28,620 nt of DNA from JBGOUV01 sp041477815 (GCA_041477815.1 JBGOUV010000030.1:1-28620); one strand, 5' to 3'; shown: positions 22,159-28,620, counted from the first letter of the stretch. Translations and numbers: made by a program. Notes: generated from the sequence alone by a model not told the origin.

Positions 22159-22611
22159 TCATTCCTGGAAGTGGATTTGGGAGATGACCAGGTCGGGGAG
22201 GACTTGGTTCCAGGTGGACGGGACGTTGTCAAAGGCGAGATCGAAGGACCGGGTCTGGCCGGCGGGGACGGGCCCCGTTTTGCGGCCCACGACAGCTACC
22301 CGCTCGCGGGAGACGACCTGGCCGGAAAAGTCGTGGAACAGGCAGTTGATCTCGACCAGTTGGAGTGTGCGAGGACCGTTGTTGGTGAGCTTGCCGGTGA
22401 TGTTCATGATGGTGTGGCCGAGATAGTTCTCGGCAGCCTTCATGTCTACGTCGGTGAGCTGAAGGTGCGGGAGGTAGGCGGTGGCCTCCTGGGTGAGGAC
22501 GGGCACTTCGCGAGTGCGGTTCTTGGACCTTTGGTAGAGGAAATAGCCGCCGGCGCCACCGACGACAAGGAGGATAACGACTGCTTGAACGGGCAGACTC
22601 AGGCGCACCAA
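22159..22611 (-). CDS. Membrane-anchored FxLYD/DUF2393-like protein
   Basis: The 150-residue protein has one N-terminal membrane helix (LPVQAVVILLVVGGAGGYFLYQR), then an extracytoplasmic beta-sandwich: DMKAAENYLGHTIMNITGKLTNNGPRTLQLVEINCLFHDFSGQVVSRERVAVVG ... VPAGQTRSFDLAFDNVPSTWNQVLPDLVISQIHFQE. The I-x-G-x-L-x-N-N-G and late F-D-x-x-P-x-x-W-N-x-x-x-P pattern resembles FxLYD/DUF2393 domains, whose role is unknown. The start is TTG 22611 or GTG 22608; TGGTACAAT ends 7 nt before the TTG. It sits between the TonB receptor and a 44-residue membrane protein, all on the minus strand. Confidence 0.75.
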   Translation of the reverse strand: MVRLSLPVQAVVILLVVGGAGGYFLYQRSKNRTREVPVLTQEATAYLPHLQLTDVDMKAAENYLGHTIMNITGKLTNNGPRTLQLVEINCLFHDFSGQVVSRERVAVVGRKTGPVPAGQTRSFDLAFDNVPSTWNQVLPDLVISQIHFQE

Positions 22612-22618
22612 GTTCTGG

Positions 22619-22627
22619 ATTGTACCA
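22619..22627 (-). promoter_or_regulatory. Extended -10 TGGTACAAT, 7 nt before the TTG start at 22611
   Basis: TGG-TACAAT (22627-22619, minus strand) fits TGnTAnnnT, and the short spacing again predicts a leaderless or near-leaderless transcript. It lies in the 26-nt gap after the small upstream gene. Confidence 0.5.
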
Positions 22628-22637
22628 GAGGCCGGTC

Positions 22638-22772
22638 CTACCCGCCGGAAGCGACCCAGTAAAGCACAGTGAACAGGCCTGCGGCAGAGGCAAGAGTGAG
22701 GACCGTCGTGATCACTTTGCCTTTGATTTCTTCCTTGTCGAGGACCTTTTTGTCAGAGATATACTCGAACAT
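22638..22772 (-). CDS. 44-residue single-pass membrane protein
   Basis: A short minus-strand frame from ATG 22772 to TAG 22640-22638 encodes a charged N-terminus (MFEYISDKKVLDKEEIKGK) followed by one hydrophobic helix (VITTVLTLASAAGLFTVLYW) and a short tail (VASGG). AAGGGG lies six bases before the ATG, a good Shine-Dalgarno site, and a TAGACT hexamer formed partly by the stop of the TPR gene lies 21 nt upstream. I recognise no family. The RBS, amphipathic order and position in a 185-nt gap otherwise without genes make it a likely real small protein. Confidence 0.6.
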   Translation of the reverse strand: MFEYISDKKVLDKEEIKGKVITTVLTLASAAGLFTVLYWVASGG

Positions 22773-22796
22773 GCGGCACCCCTTCTAAACTGGAGT

Positions 22797-23696
22797 CTAC
22801 GCCTCCGCTATAGCACGCAGATCACCAAAGCGGCGGCGCACAAAGTCAACCGACACACAGCGCCCGAAGGCGCGGGTGGCCAGGGGGAGGGCCCTTTGGC
22901 GCAGTAGCCCCACACCCAGTGCGTAATAGTTCTCAGGGGTGGCGGCGCCGCGGGCGATGGCTTGGCGGAGGCGGAGAAGACCGTCGGAGAAGCGGTTCCT
23001 TTCCAGATCCACTTTACCCAGAATGGAGAGTCCGTCGGAGGCGAACGGCTCGGCGAGGTGCGGGAGGACCTGGTGGAGGAGTTGCTCGGCGGGGTCGAGG
23101 TGTTGGAGGTAGTAGAGGGCGACCGCCTGTCCGTAGGCGGCCAGGGGAGAGGGGGGCGCGTGACGGAAGGCCGCCAGTGCTTCCAGCCAGCGCTCGGTGC
23201 GCAGGAGCACCAGGCCGCGGCGGACGCCGCCGCGGGAGCGAAGGTCCGGGGGGAGCGTGGCGGGAGACGGTGGGGGCAGAGGGGTCCGCTCTTCGATGGC
23301 GGCGAGCAGGCGGGCCAGGGCCCAGGGGGCGTGGGGAAGGGGACCGGCGAGGAGGGGCGCGGCGGCAGCGGCATCGCTCAGGCGGATCAGGCAGGCGGCG
23401 AGGAGGAGGGCGGCATGGTGGTTGCCCGGGTGGAGGAGTTGGCGAGCTTGGGTGAACTGGCCGGCGTCGTAGAGCAGGCGGGCGAGGAACAGGGGGCCGG
23501 GGGCGGGCTGGGCGCGGTGGAAGCGCAGGTGAGCTTCGTCGAAGCGGCCCAGGTCGGACAGGGCCATGGCGCTCCAGAGCCAGGCGCCGCGGTCCTGGGG
23601 GTGGGCGGCCAGGACCTGGTCGTAAAGGGCGAGGGCCTGGCGCGGGGCGCCGCGGTCGGCGTAGCGCTGGGCCCGGCGGAGGAGGCGAAGCCTCAT
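22797..23696 (-). CDS. TPR-repeat protein
   Basis: The 299-residue protein (ATG 23696) is almost wholly alpha-helical repeats of tetratricopeptide type: RRAQRYADRGAPRQALALYDQVLAAHPQDRGAWLWSAMALSDLGRFDEAHLRFHRA, LARLLYDAGQFTQARQLL, RRGLVLLRTERWLEALAAFRHA, YYLQHLDPAEQLLHQVLPHL and LERNRFSDGLLRLRQAIARGAATPENYYALGVGLLRQ. No signal peptide or membrane helix is seen, so it is probably a cytoplasmic scaffold of unknown partner. The frame is open much further upstream but that region is antisense to the SMP-30 gene; ATG 23696 lies 10 nt after a TAGAAT. Leu/Ala/Arg-rich, high-GC composition. Confidence 0.8.
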   Translation of the reverse strand: MRLRLLRRAQRYADRGAPRQALALYDQVLAAHPQDRGAWLWSAMALSDLGRFDEAHLRFHRAQPAPGPLFLARLLYDAGQFTQARQLLHPGNHHAALLLAACLIRLSDAAAAAPLLAGPLPHAPWALARLLAAIEERTPLPPPSPATLPPDLRSRGGVRRGLVLLRTERWLEALAAFRHAPPSPLAAYGQAVALYYLQHLDPAEQLLHQVLPHLAEPFASDGLSILGKVDLERNRFSDGLLRLRQAIARGAATPENYYALGVGLLRQRALPLATRAFGRCVSVDFVRRRFGDLRAIAEA

Positions 23697-23706
23697 GACG
23701 CTCCCC

Positions 23707-23723
23707 ATTCTACGTGTTATCCT
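23707..23723. promoter_or_regulatory. Two adjacent divergent -10 elements in a 33-bp spacer (TPR / SMP-30)
   Basis: Minus strand TAGAAT (23712-23707) precedes the TPR gene by 10 nt. Plus strand TGTTATCCT (23715-23723), an extended -10, precedes the SMP-30 ATG (23730) by six nt. Only two bases separate the two elements, so polymerase binding at one should exclude the other. Confidence 0.5.
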
Positions 23724-23729
23724 CCGAAA

Positions 23730-24608
23730 ATGATGGCTTGGCTGCTGCTGTTGGCGGAGGTCGCGACCATTGTGGCCTTTACGGAAGGTCCCACGGTCGA
23801 TGCCTCGGGGAACGTATATTTTACTGATACGCAGAACAGCCGGATCATGAAGCTGTCGACTGACGGGACGCTGGCGACGTTCCGGCAGCCTAGTAACCAG
23901 GCCAACGGGCTGGTGTTTGACGCCCAGTGGCGTCTGCTGGCGTGCGAGGCCCAGCCGCCGCGGGTGACCCGCACCGATATCCAGACCGGGAGGGTGGAGG
24001 TGCTGGTGGAGCGGTACGAGGGACGGCCCTTGAACGGTCCCAACGACATCACCGTCGACGGGCGGGGGCGGGTCTACTTTACCGATCCGGGGAATCCCGG
24101 CGGGGGGCCGGGGGGCAGCTCCGTGTATCGGATCGATCCGCAGGGGCGGGTCGCGCGGATACTGGCCGCGCCCGACATCCAGCGGCCCAACGGGCTGATT
24201 GTCGCGCCGGATGACAAGACCTTCTACCTGGTGGAATCGAACGGTTTGGAGAAGGGGGCGCGGGTGATCCGGGCCTACGATTTGCAGGCCGACGGCAGCG
24301 TCTCCAATATGCGCGTGTTCCACAACTTCTATCCCGGCCGCAGCGCCGACGGCCTGTGTATCGACTCGCGGGGGAACGTGTACGCGGCGGCGGGCCTGCA
24401 TCAGAGGCGGGGCACCAGTGAGACACTCGATACCAAGCCGGGGGTGCATGTTTTTTCGCCGGGGGGGAAACTGCTGGAGTTCATCCCGATACCCGAGGAC
24501 ACGATTACGAATTGCGCCTTTGGGGGGCCGGATCTGAAGACGCTGTACGTGACGGCGGGCAAGACGCTGTTCCGGCACCGGGTGACGATCGAGGGGACGC
24601 GGCGATGA
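23730..24608 (+). CDS. SMP-30/gluconolactonase-family protein (second paralogue)
   Basis: The 292-residue product has a short hydrophobic leader (MMAWLLLLAEVATIVAF) and then the SMP-30 propeller: FTEGPTVDASGNVYFTDTQNSRI, ANGLVFDAQWRLLACEAQPP, LNGPNDITVDGRGRVYFTDPG, QRPNGLIVAPDDKTFYLVES, SADGLCIDSRGNVYAAAG and TNCAFGGPDLKTLYVTAG. The metal ligands (Glu in TEGP, Asn in GPND, Asp in SADG) are present. It is probably a periplasmic lactonase or related esterase of unknown substrate. The start is set by an extended -10 six bases upstream; a longer open frame to 22962 is antisense to the TPR gene. Its TGA overlaps the kdsC ATG (ATGA), making it the first gene of an overlapping run through 26867. Confidence 0.88.
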   Translation: MMAWLLLLAEVATIVAFTEGPTVDASGNVYFTDTQNSRIMKLSTDGTLATFRQPSNQANGLVFDAQWRLLACEAQPPRVTRTDIQTGRVEVLVERYEGRPLNGPNDITVDGRGRVYFTDPGNPGGGPGGSSVYRIDPQGRVARILAAPDIQRPNGLIVAPDDKTFYLVESNGLEKGARVIRAYDLQADGSVSNMRVFHNFYPGRSADGLCIDSRGNVYAAAGLHQRRGTSETLDTKPGVHVFSPGGKLLEFIPIPEDTITNCAFGGPDLKTLYVTAGKTLFRHRVTIEGTRR

Positions 24609-25162
24609 GGGAGCTAGGGGCCGATGTTCTGGTCCGGGCGGCGCGCATCCGGCTGCTGCTGATGGACGTCGACGGGGTCATGACCGACGGCCTGCTGCAT
24701 TACACTGCGAACCCCGCCGGCGAGATGGTCGAGACCAAGGCGTTTAACACCCAGGACGGGATCGGGCTGCAGTGGGCCAACTGGATGGGCCTCGAAACCG
24801 GACTCATCAGCGGGCGGGAATCGGAGGCGGTGGTGACGCGGGCGCGGCAGTGCAAGATGAAATATATCCGGCAAGGACATATTGAGAAGATTCCGATCTG
24901 GGAGGACATCCTGGCGGCGGCGAGGCTGGGCGACGAGCAGGTGGCGTTCATCGGCGACGACCTCACGGACGTGCCGCTGCTGCGGCGGGCGGGGTTCCGG
25001 GCGGCGCCGGCCAACGCGCGGCCGGAGGTAAAACCGCTGGTGGACCTGGTGACCGCGGCGCGGGGAGGCGACGGGGCGGTGCGGGAGGTGATCGAGGTGC
25101 TGTTGCGGGCCCAGGGCAAGTGGGCCGAGATCTTGCGCAAGTATGGCGTCCCCGAAAGCTAA
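24605..25162 (+). CDS. kdsC: KdsC-type HAD phosphatase (3-deoxy-D-manno-octulosonate-8-phosphate phosphatase)
   Basis: The 185-residue cytoplasmic HAD phosphatase has the class C0 signature LLLMDVDGVMTDGLLHY (nucleophile Asp21, acid/base Asp23), the AFNTQDGIGLQWANWMGLETGLISGRES segment typical of KdsC (motif II), and VAFIGDDLTDVPLLRRAGFRAAPANA (motif IV with the metal-binding Asp pair). KdsC releases phosphate from KDO-8-P to give KDO for lipopolysaccharide core. Relatives of the same size act on KDN-9-P or similar sugars, so the exact substrate is not certain. The start is the ATG overlapping the previous stop. Its 3' end overlaps the next gene by 20 nt. Confidence 0.88.
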   Translation: MRELGADVLVRAARIRLLLMDVDGVMTDGLLHYTANPAGEMVETKAFNTQDGIGLQWANWMGLETGLISGRESEAVVTRARQCKMKYIRQGHIEKIPIWEDILAAARLGDEQVAFIGDDLTDVPLLRRAGFRAAPANARPEVKPLVDLVTAARGGDGAVREVIEVLLRAQGKWAEILRKYGVPES

Positions 25163-26867
25163 GCCGGCCCCGGCCCGGACGCCGGCCGCTCGGCCGGCGC
25201 GGAACTGGGCGCGCTGGTATGGGCCGGCCCTGGTCCTGCTGGGGGTGGTCCTGTACTGGAACGCGCTGCACGGGCCGTTTCTGTTCGACGACGTGGACAT
25301 CAAAGAGCCCCGTACCTCGGTGCGGCAGCAGAACTGGTCCATCATTTTGCAGGGGCCGCGCCCGCTGCTGATCGCCTCCTATGCGTTGAATTACCGCTGG
25401 GCGGGAAGACAGTTCCGGGAGTTTGACTTCCACGCGGTGAGCTTGGCGCTGCACCTCCTCAACGCCATTATCTTGTGGCTGGCGCTGCGGCGAATCGCGG
25501 AGCTGCCCAAGGTGGTGGTGTGGGCCACGCCCCTGCTGTTTCTGACGTCGCCGATTCAGACCGAGTCGGTGGCGTATATCTCGAGCCGTTCGGAGCTGCT
25601 GGCGGCGACGTTCTATTTGCTGGCGCTGCTGGTGTTTGTGTCGTCGTGGCGGGAGAAGCATCCCTGGGTAACGGCGGGGCTGGTGGCGTTGTGTTACGGG
25701 TGTTCGGTGACCAGCAAGCAGCACGGCCTGACGCTGCCGGGGGCGCTGCTGCTGGTGGACTACTTCCTGCTGGCCGGGCGCGACTGGCGGCGGATGAAAC
25801 GAAACTGGCCGATCTACGCCACCCTGGTGTTTCTCATGGTGACCGGAGGCTTCGTGGTGGTGCGGGCCGTGCTGAAGGTGCCCTCGGCGGGGTTCTACCT
25901 GAAGGAAGTCACCTGGAAGGACTACCTGTTCACACAGTTCCGCATGTACTGGCTGTATTTACGATTGCTGGCCGTGCCGTTCGGATTGAACGCGGACTAC
26001 GACATCCAGCCGTCGCGGACCCTGTGGCAGCACTTTTCGTGGCTGGGGCTGGCCGGGATCGTGGCCCTGGTGGGGGCGGCGGCGAGGTTCCGGAAACGGT
26101 GGCCCCTGGTGTCGTTCGGGATTCTGTTCTTCTTCCTGACGCTGTTCGTGACCTCCAGCTTCTATCCGCTGCTGGATTACGCGGCGGAACGGCGGCTCTA
26201 TCTGCCCTCCATCGGGTTCCTGGTGGCGGCGCTGGGCCTGGTGGTCCACCGGTGGGGGGAGACGCGCCGTGTGGTGGCGGGGCTGGCTCTGGTGACAGCC
26301 GTGTACGGGGCGGGTACGTACCAGCGGAACCAGGTGTGGGCCGATCCGCTGGAGTTGTGGCGGGATACGTCGGAGAAGTCGCCGGGTAAGTGGCGGGCGT
26401 TTGCCAACCTGGGTCGCGAGTACTCGGATGGCAAGCAGTTTACCGAGGCCGCGAAGGCGTACCAGACAGCGGTGGAGCTGGCGAGCGCGGCGAGCCAGCA
26501 GGATCGGGCCGAGCTGTTGAGCAACCTGGGGTCCACCTACGCCAATCGGGGCCTGTACACGCAGGCGGTGGAAATCTACCAGGAGGCCCTAAAGCTCTGG
26601 GGAAGCGCGCGCCTGTGGACCAACCTCGGGGTGGCCGAGATTCGCATGGGGCGGCCGGAGGGATGGGAAAAGCTCCAGAAAGCCATCGACATGGACCGGA
26701 TGTCTTGGGAGCCGCATTTCGCCCGGGGGAACCTGTACTACCAGATGAGACGATACGATGACGCGATACAGGATTACCAGCGGGTCCTGCGGCTGCTGCC
26801 CGACCATCCCGACGCGCAGTATAATTTGAAGGCCGCTCTGGCCATGAAGATGCGAGAGCGGAAATAG
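25143..26867 (+). CDS. Multi-pass GT-C-like membrane protein with C-terminal TPR repeats (TMTC-like)
   Basis: The 574-residue protein has a basic Pro/Ala-rich N-terminus, then about nine to ten membrane helices beginning YGPALVLLGVVLYWNAL. The first lumenal loop carries FLFDDVDI, where the acidic pair is typical of GT-C (dolichol/polyprenyl-phosphate-sugar using) glycosyltransferases. Further features are RPLLIASYALNY, HAVSLALHLLNAIILWLAL, TSPIQTESVAYISSRSELLAA and YAAERRLYLPSIGFLVAALGLV, all like the TMTC/O-mannosyltransferase-type TPR proteins. From about 415 there are four or five TPRs (KWRAFANLGREYSDGKQFTEAAKAYQTAVEL; AELLSNLGSTYANRGLYTQAVEIYQEAL; PHFARGNLYYQMRRYDDAIQDYQRVL). It likely glycosylates exported proteins or lipids at the periplasmic face; this is inference. 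It overlaps kdsC. Confidence 0.8.
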   Translation: MASPKAKPAPARTPAARPARNWARWYGPALVLLGVVLYWNALHGPFLFDDVDIKEPRTSVRQQNWSIILQGPRPLLIASYALNYRWAGRQFREFDFHAVSLALHLLNAIILWLALRRIAELPKVVVWATPLLFLTSPIQTESVAYISSRSELLAATFYLLALLVFVSSWREKHPWVTAGLVALCYGCSVTSKQHGLTLPGALLLVDYFLLAGRDWRRMKRNWPIYATLVFLMVTGGFVVVRAVLKVPSAGFYLKEVTWKDYLFTQFRMYWLYLRLLAVPFGLNADYDIQPSRTLWQHFSWLGLAGIVALVGAAARFRKRWPLVSFGILFFFLTLFVTSSFYPLLDYAAERRLYLPSIGFLVAALGLVVHRWGETRRVVAGLALVTAVYGAGTYQRNQVWADPLELWRDTSEKSPGKWRAFANLGREYSDGKQFTEAAKAYQTAVELASAASQQDRAELLSNLGSTYANRGLYTQAVEIYQEALKLWGSARLWTNLGVAEIRMGRPEGWEKLQKAIDMDRMSWEPHFARGNLYYQMRRYDDAIQDYQRVLRLLPDHPDAQYNLKAALAMKMRERK

Positions 26868-26870
26868 GAC

Positions 26871-26877
26871 AGGGAGG
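26871..26877 (+). promoter_or_regulatory. Shine-Dalgarno site of the enolase-superfamily gene
   Basis: AGGGAGG is five bases before the ATG at 26883, inside the 15-nt gap to the previous gene, consistent with translation as part of a longer transcript. Confidence 0.7.
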
Positions 26878-26882
26878 TTTTT

Positions 26883-28238
26883 ATGCGCATGAAGCCCGCC
26901 GTGGAAAGGCTGCTGGATCGCCGGAGCTTCTTCCAATCGGCCGCCGCGCTGGGGGCGGGACTGGCCCTGACCAATGAGGAGCTGGAAGCCTACCCGCAAA
27001 ACGTCCAGCGCAACTCGAAGCCCAGCGAGCTGCGGATCACCGACCTGCGCACGGCCACCGTGGCGCGGGCACCAATGACCTGCCCGCTGATCCGGATCGA
27101 CACCAACCAGGGCATCTACGGCCTGGGCGAGGTGCGGGACGGGGCGTCCAAGAACTATGCCCTGGTTCTAAAGAGCCGGTTGCTGGGGGAGAACCCCTGC
27201 AACGTGGACAAGATCTTCCGGAAGATCAAGCAGTTCGGCGGACACGCGCGGCAGGGCGGCGGCGTATGCGGCGTGGAGATGGCCCTGTGGGACCTGGCCG
27301 GGAAAGCCTTCGGCGTGCCGGTGTACCAGATGCTGGGCGGAAAGTTCCGCGACCGGATCCGGCTGTACGCCGACACCGACACGTCCCGGGACGCCAAGGA
27401 ATTCGCCGCGCGGCTGAAGGAGCGCCGGGACCGGGGTTACACGTTCCTCAAGATGGACCTGGGGGTACAGTTGGTGTCGAACAAGCCGGGCACGGTGACA
27501 CGGCCCCTGGGAGAGACGCCGGGGCAGGGCGTGCAGCATATGTTCACCGGCATGGAGGTCACCGAGAAGGGCATCGCGCTGATGTGCGAGTACGTGGCCA
27601 TGGCGCGGGAGGCCATCGGCATGGAGGTCCCGCTGGCGGCCGATCACTTCGGTCATATCGGGGTGAATAGCTGCATCCGGCTGGGCAAGGCACTGGAGAA
27701 GTACAACATGGCCTGGCTGGAGGACATGATTCCCTGGCAGCACACGGCGCTGCTGAAGAAGATCAGCGACGCCGTGGATATACCGATCCTGACCGGCGAG
27801 GACATCTATCTAAAGGAGCCCTTCGCCGAGCTGTGCCGCGAGCACGCCGTGGATATCATCCATCCGGATCTGGCGACCTCGGGCGGGTGTCTGGAGACCA
27901 AGAAGATCGGCGACCTGGCCCAGGAGTACGGCGTGGCCATGGCCATGCACTTCGCGGGCACGCCGGTATCGTGCATGGCGAACGTGCATTGCGCGGCGGC
28001 CACGGAGAATTTCCTGTGCCTGGAAAATCACTCGGCGGATGTGCCGTGGTGGGAAGATCTGGCGACCGGGATTCCGAAGCCGATCGTGGACAAGGGCTAT
28101 ATCAAGGTGCCGGAGCGGCCGGGCCTCGGGGTGGAGCTGAACGAGGAGGCGGTCAAGCAGCACCTACTGGAGCCGGGATACTTCGAGCCGACGCCGCAGT
28201 GGGACAAGGACCGGACGAACGACCGGCTGTGGTCGTAG
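26883..28238 (+). CDS. Exported enolase-superfamily (mandelate racemase/muconate lactonizing) enzyme
   Basis: The 451-residue protein starts with an export signal of twin-arginine type (LLDRRSFFQSAAALGAGLAL) and an enolase-superfamily capping domain (ITDLRTATVARAPMTCPLIRIDTNQGIYGLGEVRDGASK ... GGVCGVEMALWDLAGKAFGVPVYQMLGG). The barrel carries the expected residues: Lys190 in FLKMDLG, metal ligands Asp254 (AADHFGH), Glu280 (WLEDMIPW) and Glu306 (TGEDIYLKE), and His356 (AMHFAGTP). This resembles sugar-acid dehydratases of the mandelate racemase subgroup; the substrate is unknown. It follows the GT-C/TPR gene by 15 nt. The last 36 codons with the stop are repeated 173 bp downstream. Confidence 0.9.
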   Translation: MRMKPAVERLLDRRSFFQSAAALGAGLALTNEELEAYPQNVQRNSKPSELRITDLRTATVARAPMTCPLIRIDTNQGIYGLGEVRDGASKNYALVLKSRLLGENPCNVDKIFRKIKQFGGHARQGGGVCGVEMALWDLAGKAFGVPVYQMLGGKFRDRIRLYADTDTSRDAKEFAARLKERRDRGYTFLKMDLGVQLVSNKPGTVTRPLGETPGQGVQHMFTGMEVTEKGIALMCEYVAMAREAIGMEVPLAADHFGHIGVNSCIRLGKALEKYNMAWLEDMIPWQHTALLKKISDAVDIPILTGEDIYLKEPFAELCREHAVDIIHPDLATSGGCLETKKIGDLAQEYGVAMAMHFAGTPVSCMANVHCAAATENFLCLENHSADVPWWEDLATGIPKPIVDKGYIKVPERPGLGVELNEEAVKQHLLEPGYFEPTPQWDKDRTNDRLWS

Positions 28239-28461
28239 GGGAAAGCAGTGGCCAGTGGCCAGTGACCAGTGACCAGTGGCCAGTGGGGCAGGGCAAAGCA
28301 GACGTGGAGCTGAACGAGGAGGCGGTCAAGCGACACCTGCTGGAGCCGGGATACTTCGAGCCGACGCCGCAGTGGGACAAGGACCGGACGAACGACCGGC
28401 TGTGGTCGTAGGGGAAAGCAGTGGCCAGTGACCAGTGACCAGTGGGGCAGGGCAAGCAGAC
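28131..28461 (+). repeat. Tandem duplication of the 3' end of the enolase-superfamily gene
   Basis: The last 36 codons of the gene (28131-28238, from VELNEEAV to the TAG) occur again at 28304-28411 with only about three to four base differences, clustered around CAGCACCTACTG versus CGACACCTGCTG (one Gln to Arg change). Each is followed by the same GGGGAAAGCAGTGGCC... repeat tract ending in GGGCA(A)AGCAGAC. The units are about 173 and 158 bp, differing mainly in the number of short repeat units. The second copy has no start and is not in frame with the gene, so it is a dead fragment. Confidence 0.93.
28246..28446. repeat. GGCCAGTG/GACCAGTG repeat clusters after the enolase-superfamily gene
   Basis: Two tracts of the same short units as between atpB and atpE occur at 28246-28289 (about five units of GGCCAGT/GACCAGT) and 28420-28446 (about three units), one inside each duplicated segment. 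Unit-number difference between the two points to slippage or recombination after duplication. Confidence 0.8.
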
Positions 28462-28620
28462 AAGGTTCCCTTCTCATCCTACCCCCCTTTGCGGTATACT
28501 GGGGGCATCACCGCCAACCCCGGCGGGCCCCCCGTCCCCCCCGCGGGCCCGCCCCCCCTATTATGCTGGCCGCACCCCCAACCAGGGGAGGGGGTTTTTT
28601 TTGTTTTTTTCGGGGTCTGG
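28462..28620. other. Low-complexity intergenic sequence with TATACT hexamer and hairpin/T-tract
   Basis: No gene is visible. TATACT (28495-28500) is a plausible -10 with no start codon at the spacing seen elsewhere. From 28515 to 28560 the sequence is long C- and G-runs (for example CGGGCCCC, GCGGGCCCGC), which may be unreliable at a contig end. Confidence 0.4.
28575..28602 (+). terminator. Possible intrinsic terminator
   Basis: CCCCC (28575-28579) can pair with GGGGG (28590-28594) across a 10-nt loop and is followed by eight T residues, then G and seven more T. The form is that of an intrinsic terminator, but the stem is short and the surrounding homopolymers make the sequence itself doubtful. 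Confidence 0.4.

Noticed and set aside
22962..23729. Long plus-strand extension of the second SMP-30 gene
   Set aside because: It is Gly/Glu-rich antisense to the TPR gene, which has clear repeats. An extended -10 supports ATG 23730.
28246..28446. CRISPR array
   Set aside because: The repeat units are about 10 nt, contiguous and without unique spacers, and no cas genes are nearby.
1..28620. tRNA or rRNA genes
   Set aside because: The few gaps longer than 100 nt (17033-17195, 17511-17799, 28412-28620) contain repeats and palindromes but no cloverleaf or rRNA-like sequence that I could recognise.

Overview
The window is GC-rich, densely packed bacterial DNA. The best match is an acidobacterium of the Solibacter/Bryobacter type. 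This rests on a TonB-dependent receptor with an N-terminal carboxypeptidase-regulatory domain, many Tat/signal-peptide periplasmic sugar-type enzymes (Gfo/Idh/MocA, SMP-30, amidohydrolase, enolase superfamily), a propeller-type hybrid histidine kinase, and two kinds of intergenic repeat that I associate with this group. The taxonomic call is inference from gene content, not a database match.

Layout. 1-1954: a junction between a minus-strand WecA/MraY-like transferase N-terminus and a plus-strand MutS C-terminus, then anmK, whose 3' end runs into a long hairpin repeat. 2003-4774: a secreted propeller + PHP-domain protein. 4761-10539 (minus strand): hybrid kinase, SMP-30 lactonase, bacterioferritin and a CTP-synthase-C-terminal-like selenoprotein. 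10593-12550: a VapBC pair and a Tat-exported oxidoreductase. 12567-15840: an AsmA-like protein, a kinase gene gutted by an internal deletion, a small coiled-coil protein and an aldolase gene interrupted by TGA. 15885-17510: atpI-atpB-atpE (the membrane part of ATP synthase, without atpF or F1 genes). 17511-18000: palindromes and repeat remnants with a small membrane protein. 18020-22772: amidohydrolase, TonB receptor and two small membrane proteins. 22797-28238: a TPR protein facing an overlapping run of SMP-30, kdsC, a GT-C/TPR membrane protein and an enolase-superfamily enzyme. 28131-28620: a tandem duplication of the last gene's 3' end, then low-complexity sequence.

The strongest unusual signal is at 5205-5207 on the minus strand. 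An in-frame TGA replaces the nucleophile cysteine of a class I glutamine-amidotransferase-like fold. It is followed at once by a stem-loop matching the bacterial SECIS rules, built from synonymous codons that are atypical for this genome. I read the gene as one selenoprotein of 232 residues.

A second window-wide pattern is the start-site architecture. At least eight genes have a -10-like hexamer ending 6-8 nt before the start codon, which would place transcription initiation on or next to the start codon (leaderless mRNA). Other genes have clear Shine-Dalgarno sequences. In three places the upstream gene's TAG stop forms the first half of the next gene's -10 hexamer.
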